From the NCBI GenBank assembly GCA_002369175.1, contig DFES01000128.1:1-9564 (forward strand): a stretch of DNA of 9,564 nucleotides, in the 5' to 3' direction. Source of the stretch: Selenomonadaceae bacterium UBA3796. Its GTDB lineage: Bacteria > Bacillota > Negativicutes > Selenomonadales > Selenomonadaceae. How positions within the stretch are numbered: position 1 is the first letter of the stretch; every line of letters starts with the position of its first letter. Below are positions 6,372 through 9,564 of this stretch, one piece after another. Below the pieces are notes generated by a model that saw only the letters and a program-made list of their open reading frames with translations, was not told where the DNA came from and ran no database searches. The position numbers and the translations under genes are program-made.

Positions 6372-6758
6372 ATGGCACTTTATAGTGAAAAAGTTATGGA
6401 TCACTTCCGTCATCCGCGGAATGTGGGCTCCATGGAAGACGCAGATGGTATTGGCGAGGTAGGCAATGCGAAATGCGGTGACATCATGAAGATTTACCTG
6501 AAAATCCGGGATGACCGGGTGGAGGATGTGAAATTCGAGACCTTTGGCTGTGGCTCTGCGATCGCATCCAGTTCCATGGCCACGGAAATGATCAAGGGAA
6601 AGCCCCTCAACGAGGTACTGGAGCTTACTAATAAAGCGGTGACAGAGGCGCTTGACGGTCTTCCGGCTCACAAGCTCCACTGCTCTGTTTTGGCAGAACA
6701 GGCAATTCAGGCGGCTGTCAAAGACTATTATGCCAGAACAGAGACCGCCCTTGGCTGA
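6372..6758 (+). CDS. nifU: Fe-S cluster scaffold protein, NifU/IscU type (short form)
   Basis: This 128-residue scaffold assembles [2Fe-2S] or [4Fe-4S] clusters from iron and NifS-derived sulfur before passing them to target proteins. The three ligand cysteines of the family are present: Cys35 in GNAKCGD, with the stabilising Asp37, Cys60 in TFGCGSAIASS, and Cys104 in LPAHKLHCS, where His103 is also conserved. It is the N-terminal domain only, without the central ferredoxin-like and C-terminal domains of Azotobacter NifU, so it is equivalent to IscU. The start ATG at 6372 has an AAGGA ribosome site about nine bases upstream. An earlier ATG at 6362 is out of frame and closes quickly. No hscA, hscB or ferredoxin gene follows, the simpler arrangement often seen in Firmicutes and anaerobes. 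Confidence 0.95.
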   Translation: MALYSEKVMDHFRHPRNVGSMEDADGIGEVGNAKCGDIMKIYLKIRDDRVEDVKFETFGCGSAIASSSMATEMIKGKPLNEVLELTNKAVTEALDGLPAHKLHCSVLAEQAIQAAVKDYYARTETALG

Positions 6759-6811
6759 ATTTCTCATCCCCGGGGCTCGGAGCTGTCTGTCGGAAAAGAG
6801 CAGAATAAAAT

Positions 6812-6836
6812 GGCGCATGGTATTTTTCCATGCGCC
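6812..6836. terminator. Bidirectional terminator between nifU and hydE
   Basis: GGCGCATGG (6812-6820) pairs perfectly with CCATGCGCC (6828-6836) around a 7-base T-rich loop. On the plus strand it is followed by TGTTTGTTTG, and on the minus strand by ATTTTATTCT, so it can end both convergent transcripts. It lies 53 bases after the nifU stop and 36 bases beyond the hydE stop. Confidence 0.82.
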
Positions 6837-6872
6837 TGTTTGTTTGCGTTTGCGTAATGCAGAAAAAAGCAC

Positions 6873-7901
6873 TTATTTCCCTCTTCGGCGAAACCCCTTA
6901 TCCGTTGCGACGAATCTGCCCAAGCCTTTGATTTTTCCCTCGATACAGCTTCGACAATGGGTAGGAGTGTCATCAACGCAGATTTTACCGGGATAGAGGG
7001 CGTATTTTTGCCGCGCTTCTCCTTCGGTCACATTGGGCATAATCACATTTGCGCCGGAGGCTAACATGATCTCTCTGCCGTCAGGGCGCACAGTGCCTAC
7101 CGCTGTTGTAGCGGGAATATTCGCTTCCGGCAACATCAAGCGGGTCAATGCCACCATGCGGCGGGTCAGGCCAAAATCTCCCCGCTTTTCTTTGCCCAAG
7201 GGAGTATCCTGGTTGGGGATGAAAGGGCCAATGCCGATCATGTCCGCATCTATTTCCTGAAAAAACAGAATATCTTCTGCCAATGATGCAATGCTTTGCC
7301 CGGGCAAACCCACCAGAGATCCTGTACCGACTTCGTAGCCAAGCGTTTTTAAATCCCTTAAGCAACGAAGACGGTTGGCATGGCTCATATGAGGGTCGAG
7401 AGCCTCGTACAGGAGAGGATCCGTCGTTTCTATCCTGAGGAGATAGCGATCGGCACCCGCATTGCGCAGCACTTGATATTCCTCGAAAGTGCGCTCGCCG
7501 ATGGAAAGGGTCACAGCCAAATCCAGCGCTTTCATCTTTTTGATGAGATCCGCCATGAGGTCGGCGGTAAAATAAATGTCCTCGCCGGATTGGAGCACGA
7601 CGGTTTGATAGCCGTAGGCGTGTGCATTTTTCGCCAAACGAAGGATTTCCTCCGGCTCCAGGCGATACCGCTCCAGACAGCGATTATCCCGCCTGAGGCC
7701 GCAGTACATGCAATTCTGCCGGCATATATTTGAAAATTCAATAAGTCCTCGTAAATGTATGCCGTCCCCGACGTAGCGCCGTCGTATGTCGTCCGCCGCT
7801 GCTGCCAAATTCTTTTCTGCAGCGTCATTCGCCAGTAATGCCATTATTTCGTCTTTCGACAGACGATGTGTTTGACAGGCCTTGGTAATCAGAGTCTCCA
7901 C
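6873..7901 (-). CDS. hydE: [FeFe]-hydrogenase H-cluster radical SAM maturase HydE
   Basis: This 342-residue radical SAM enzyme helps build the H-cluster of [FeFe]-hydrogenase, together with HydF and HydG, which are not in the window. The SAM-cluster motif C-x3-C-x2-C is Cys60, Cys64 and Cys67 (NICRQNCMYCGLRRDN). Further stretches fit HydE as I recall it, for example VVLQSGED, GADRYLLR, GLPGQ, GIGPFIP, IPATTA and GANVIMPN. A C-terminal C-x7-C-x2-C (KICVDDTPTHCRSC) matches the second cluster site of Thermotoga HydE. The start is GTG at 7901, with AGGGGGTG (7914-7907 on the minus strand) five bases upstream. The frame stays open to 8048, but that part overlaps the upstream regulator. It lies 28 bases after the CymR-like gene and is probably co-transcribed with it. 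PylB and BioB are less likely given the motif set. Confidence 0.93.
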   Translation of the reverse strand: METLITKACQTHRLSKDEIMALLANDAAEKNLAAAADDIRRRYVGDGIHLRGLIEFSNICRQNCMYCGLRRDNRCLERYRLEPEEILRLAKNAHAYGYQTVVLQSGEDIYFTADLMADLIKKMKALDLAVTLSIGERTFEEYQVLRNAGADRYLLRIETTDPLLYEALDPHMSHANRLRCLRDLKTLGYEVGTGSLVGLPGQSIASLAEDILFFQEIDADMIGIGPFIPNQDTPLGKEKRGDFGLTRRMVALTRLMLPEANIPATTAVGTVRPDGREIMLASGANVIMPNVTEGEARQKYALYPGKICVDDTPTHCRSCIEGKIKGLGRFVATDKGFRRRGK

Positions 7902-7929
7902 ATCCGCACCCCCTGGATGGAAAAATTTG

Positions 7930-8370
7930 TCAGATATAGTACATGAGACTGGCGGCTTCCTTGTCGATTTCGGTAAGAATATCCTCAAGAGAGACCGCTG
8001 CAAGGAGTTCCCGGAGTTTTTCGTCCATGGGCTGATAAATGCAGGCATCGATAGCGCGATCCACCTCCGGCATTTTGTTTGGAGTGGCAGGAGCAGCCTT
8101 TTCCATGAGGGTAAGCTCGATTACCGACAGAATGTCATAGGCGGTGATTTCACGCGGATGCCGCGCAAGTTGATAGCCGCCCTGGGCGCCTTTGATGGAG
8201 TTCACGAGATGGGAGCGCTTCAGGAGGGCAAAGACCTGCTCCAGATATATCTTGGAAATGCCCATCCTTTCGGAAATGCTCACAGTGGTGACAAGTGCGC
8301 CGGATTCGTAATTCTTAGCCAGATAAGTCATGGCTGCCAGTCCATAACGCCCTTTGGCAGAAATTTTCAC
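7930..8370 (-). CDS. Rrf2 family regulator, CymR-like, without cluster cysteines
   Basis: This 146-residue Rrf2 winged-helix regulator starts MKISAKGRYGLAAM, has GISKIYLEQVFALLKRSHLV as its recognition region, and a wing at about 59-68 (IKGAQGGYQL). It has one cysteine only (Cys110), so the three-cysteine cluster site of IscR is absent. Its N-terminus and its last residues, SLMYYI, resemble Bacillus CymR, which represses cysteine-metabolism genes together with CysK. This comparison is from memory, not a search. The start is GTG at 8370 after GGGAG about eight bases upstream. It is followed by hydE on the same strand. The pairing is unexpected, because CymR controls sulfur uptake rather than hydrogenase assembly. 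Confidence is high for the family and moderate for the CymR-like function. Confidence 0.88.
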   Translation of the reverse strand: MKISAKGRYGLAAMTYLAKNYESGALVTTVSISERMGISKIYLEQVFALLKRSHLVNSIKGAQGGYQLARHPREITAYDILSVIELTLMEKAAPATPNKMPEVDRAIDACIYQPMDEKLRELLAAVSLEDILTEIDKEAASLMYYI

Positions 8371-8400
8371 GCGGATTCTCCCTTTCTTGAAAGCGCAGAT

Positions 8401-8450
8401 AGCATAGTATGGCTATATGTTTTCCACATTTATACAGTGTATCATAGCGA
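8401..8450 (-). promoter_or_regulatory. Probable control region of the CymR-like gene and hydE
   Basis: This stretch upstream of the CymR-like gene holds a perfect palindrome ATACA-G-TGTAT (8432-8442) and the nine bases ATATGTTTT (8415-8423), which are identical to a half-site of the cysK inverted repeat. On the minus strand TATAAA (8434-8429) and TACTAT (8409-8404) are possible -10 boxes, but neither has a good -35 box at the right distance. The exact promoter cannot be fixed. Confidence 0.35.
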
Positions 8451-8497
8451 ATTCCCGAAGGGATGTCAACGAGGGATGACAAAATGATGGTTTCCCG

Positions 8498-8527
8498 TTG
8501 AAATCCTGCCAGGCAAAATGTTAGAAT
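8498..8527 (+). promoter_or_regulatory. Extended -10 promoter of the dual-receiver gene
   Basis: TTGAAA (8498-8503) and TAGAAT (8522-8527) are spaced 18 bases apart, and TG stands one base before the -10 box (8519-8520), giving an extended -10 element. The predicted start near 8534 gives a leader of about 34 bases. The region is divergent from the CymR-like gene. Confidence 0.65.
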
Positions 8528-8567
8528 AGTGTTGGTATGATAAGATGGAGAGAAGGGAGTGCTAGCC

Positions 8568-9404
8568 ATGGCATATAGTCAGGGAAATGCAGTGCTGGTC
8601 ATTGATGACGATGAAATCAATTTATCCGTGGCAAGGATGATTTTGGAGAAGATGTTGAAGTGCAGGGTGCTGACTGCAGGCAATGCCGCAGATGGGCTGG
8701 ATATCATGAAGCACCAGCCTGTCAGTGTTGTGCTGCTGGATATCGAGATGCCGGAGATGGACGGTTTCGAGACGCTGGCGGAGATTCGATCGAGCGAGAG
8801 GCTGCGGAACATTCCTGTCATCATGCTTACCGCAGTGGCGGATCGTGACATCATTGCCCGGGTTATGCAGCAGGGGGTGGAAGGCTACATCAAAAAGCCC
8901 TTCCTGCCGGAAAAATTGACGGAGAAGGTGGGAAAGTTCCTGCGCTTGGGAGAAAAGGCCATTACGGTATTGGTGGTGGACGATGACGACCTGGTGCGCA
9001 CTTCTGTGGGGAATTGGGTCACAGATGCCTTGCCTTATCATGTCATGAAAGCAAACTCGGGCGTTACTGCTCTGGAGCAGATGAAGAACCACGCGGTGCA
9101 AATTGTCCTGCTGGATGCGGGGATGCCGGGGATGGACGGTTTTCAGCTTCTGAGCGTCATGGATATGAGCGAGAGATTCCGGGATATCCGTGTCATTCTC
9201 ATGCTGGAAACAGAGGAAGAGGAGGAAATGGCAGGGGAGGAGGGTTCTGACCTGCTGGCAGGGAAGATTCAGAAACCCTTGGAAAAGGATGCCTTGCTGG
9301 AAGTCCTGGTGGAAGTTGCTCGTGGTTGTCATGTTTCCGGCGATTCGGGGAAATACCGCAGCGCGGAGGACGGCGAATCGTCAAATATCAATGTTTATGC
9401 GTGA
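8568..9404 (+). CDS. Response regulator with two receiver domains and no output domain
   Basis: This 278-residue cytoplasmic protein is built of two tandem CheY-like receiver domains. Receiver 1 (about 7-126) is complete: acidic pair Asp13/Asp14, phospho-acceptor Asp58 in LLDIEMPEMDGFE, switch Thr88 in IMLTA and Lys110 before Pro. Receiver 2 (about 132-252) keeps the acidic residues (138-141), Asp183 in LLDAGMPGMDGF and Lys236 before Pro. The usual Thr/Ser is replaced in VILMLE, and an acid-rich stretch (ETEEEEEMAGEEG, 214-226) stands where helix 4 normally lies. The last 25 residues are polar and carry no DNA-binding or enzymatic domain. The start is ATG at 8568, eight bases after AAGGGAG (8553-8559). 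The GTG at 8559 overlaps that site. No histidine kinase is nearby, so the partner is unknown. It may act as a phosphorelay intermediate or by protein contacts. Confidence 0.9.
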   Translation: MAYSQGNAVLVIDDDEINLSVARMILEKMLKCRVLTAGNAADGLDIMKHQPVSVVLLDIEMPEMDGFETLAEIRSSERLRNIPVIMLTAVADRDIIARVMQQGVEGYIKKPFLPEKLTEKVGKFLRLGEKAITVLVVDDDDLVRTSVGNWVTDALPYHVMKANSGVTALEQMKNHAVQIVLLDAGMPGMDGFQLLSVMDMSERFRDIRVILMLETEEEEEMAGEEGSDLLAGKIQKPLEKDALLEVLVEVARGCHVSGDSGKYRSAEDGESSNINVYA

Positions 9405-9455
9405 AAAAACGCCATTCATAGAGTTGCAAAAAGAAGGAAAACTTAAAAAAAATAA

Positions 9456-9483
9456 CCGGGCATCGAAATCCATCGATGCCCGG
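9456..9483. terminator. Bidirectional terminator shared by the receiver gene and tRNA-Ser
   Basis: CCGGGCATCGA (9456-9466) pairs perfectly with TCGATGCCCGG (9473-9483) around a 6-base loop. On the minus strand the hairpin is followed by TTATTTTTTTTAAG, a strong U-run, so it ends the tRNA transcript. On the plus strand AAGTCTTTTC follows, a weaker end for the receiver gene. Confidence 0.9.
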
Positions 9484-9496
9484 AAGTCTTTTCAAA

Positions 9497-9564
9497 TGGC
9501 GGAGTGGGAGGGATTCGAACCCTCGCAGCCTTGCGACTCTAACGATTTAGCAAACCGTCCTCTT
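9497..9564 (-). tRNA. tRNA-Ser(GCU), 5' end beyond the window
   Basis: The minus strand shows the anticodon arm ACGGT-TTGCTAA-ATCGT with anticodon GCU (9551-9549), which reads AGU and AGC serine codons. A long variable arm, as in serine tRNAs, follows. The T arm GAGGG-TTCGAAT-CCCTC is next, then the 3' acceptor strand CCACTCC, discriminator G and an encoded CCA (3' end at 9497). The D arm and 5' acceptor strand lie outside the window, so roughly 20-25 bases are missing. Discriminator G, anticodon and variable arm all agree on serine. Confidence 0.95.

Noticed and set aside
7902..8048. N-terminal extension of hydE up to an ATG at 8048
   Set aside because: It would overlap the CymR-like coding region by over 100 bases and add about 49 residues without HydE features. 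The GTG at 7901 has a ribosome site and gives the family's usual length.
1..9564. CRISPR arrays, insertion sequences or phage genes
   Set aside because: No regularly spaced repeats, transposase motifs or terminal inverted repeats were seen. Genes are intact and arranged as ordinary chromosomal operons.

Overview
The window holds ten protein-coding genes that I am confident of and a partial tRNA-Ser. It looks like chromosomal DNA of an anaerobic bacterium. Firmicute traits are strong AGGAGG-type ribosome sites, near-consensus sigma-A promoters (three TTGACA boxes spaced 17 bases from a -10 box), two Rrf2 regulators (one CymR-like) and a hydE gene, which implies [FeFe]-hydrogenase. An HlyD-type periplasmic adaptor suggests an outer membrane. 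The combination fits a diderm Firmicute (Negativicutes, Selenomonas-like), but this is inference from gene content.

Region 1 (about 98-3490, + strand) is a tight four-gene operon: a MarR regulator, an HlyD adaptor, an ABC-2 type permease and a universal stress protein. It starts at a TTGACA/TATACT promoter with a palindrome (GTTAG-gaag-CTAAC) at the expected transcription start, and ends at a 22-bp perfect hairpin. The last two junctions overlap (20 and 4 bases). No ATPase gene accompanies the permease.

Region 2 (about 3508-6836) makes cysteine and uses it. cysK (- strand) has a full-consensus promoter followed by a 29-bp perfect inverted repeat. Upstream of it, also on the - strand, is an Rrf2 regulator with three cysteines placed as in IscR. 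Divergent from that regulator are nifS (cysteine desulfurase) and nifU (IscU-type scaffold). The shared intergenic region carries a palindrome, ACCTAT-N7-ATAGGT, overlapping the nifS -35 box.

Region 3 (about 6812-8450, - strand) is a second Rrf2 gene, CymR-like and without a cluster-binding cysteine set, followed 28 bases later by hydE, a radical-SAM maturase of [FeFe]-hydrogenase. It converges on nifU across a bidirectional terminator.

Region 4 (about 8498-9564) has a protein made of two receiver domains with no output domain, then a terminator shared with a tRNA-Ser(GCU) on the - strand that is cut by the window end.

Together regions 2 and 3 read as a sulfur-to-iron-sulfur locus: CysK makes cysteine, NifS removes its sulfur, NifU builds clusters, and HydE is a cluster-dependent enzyme, with one cluster-sensing and one possibly cysteine-sensing Rrf2 regulator. 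No gap between genes exceeds 300 bases.
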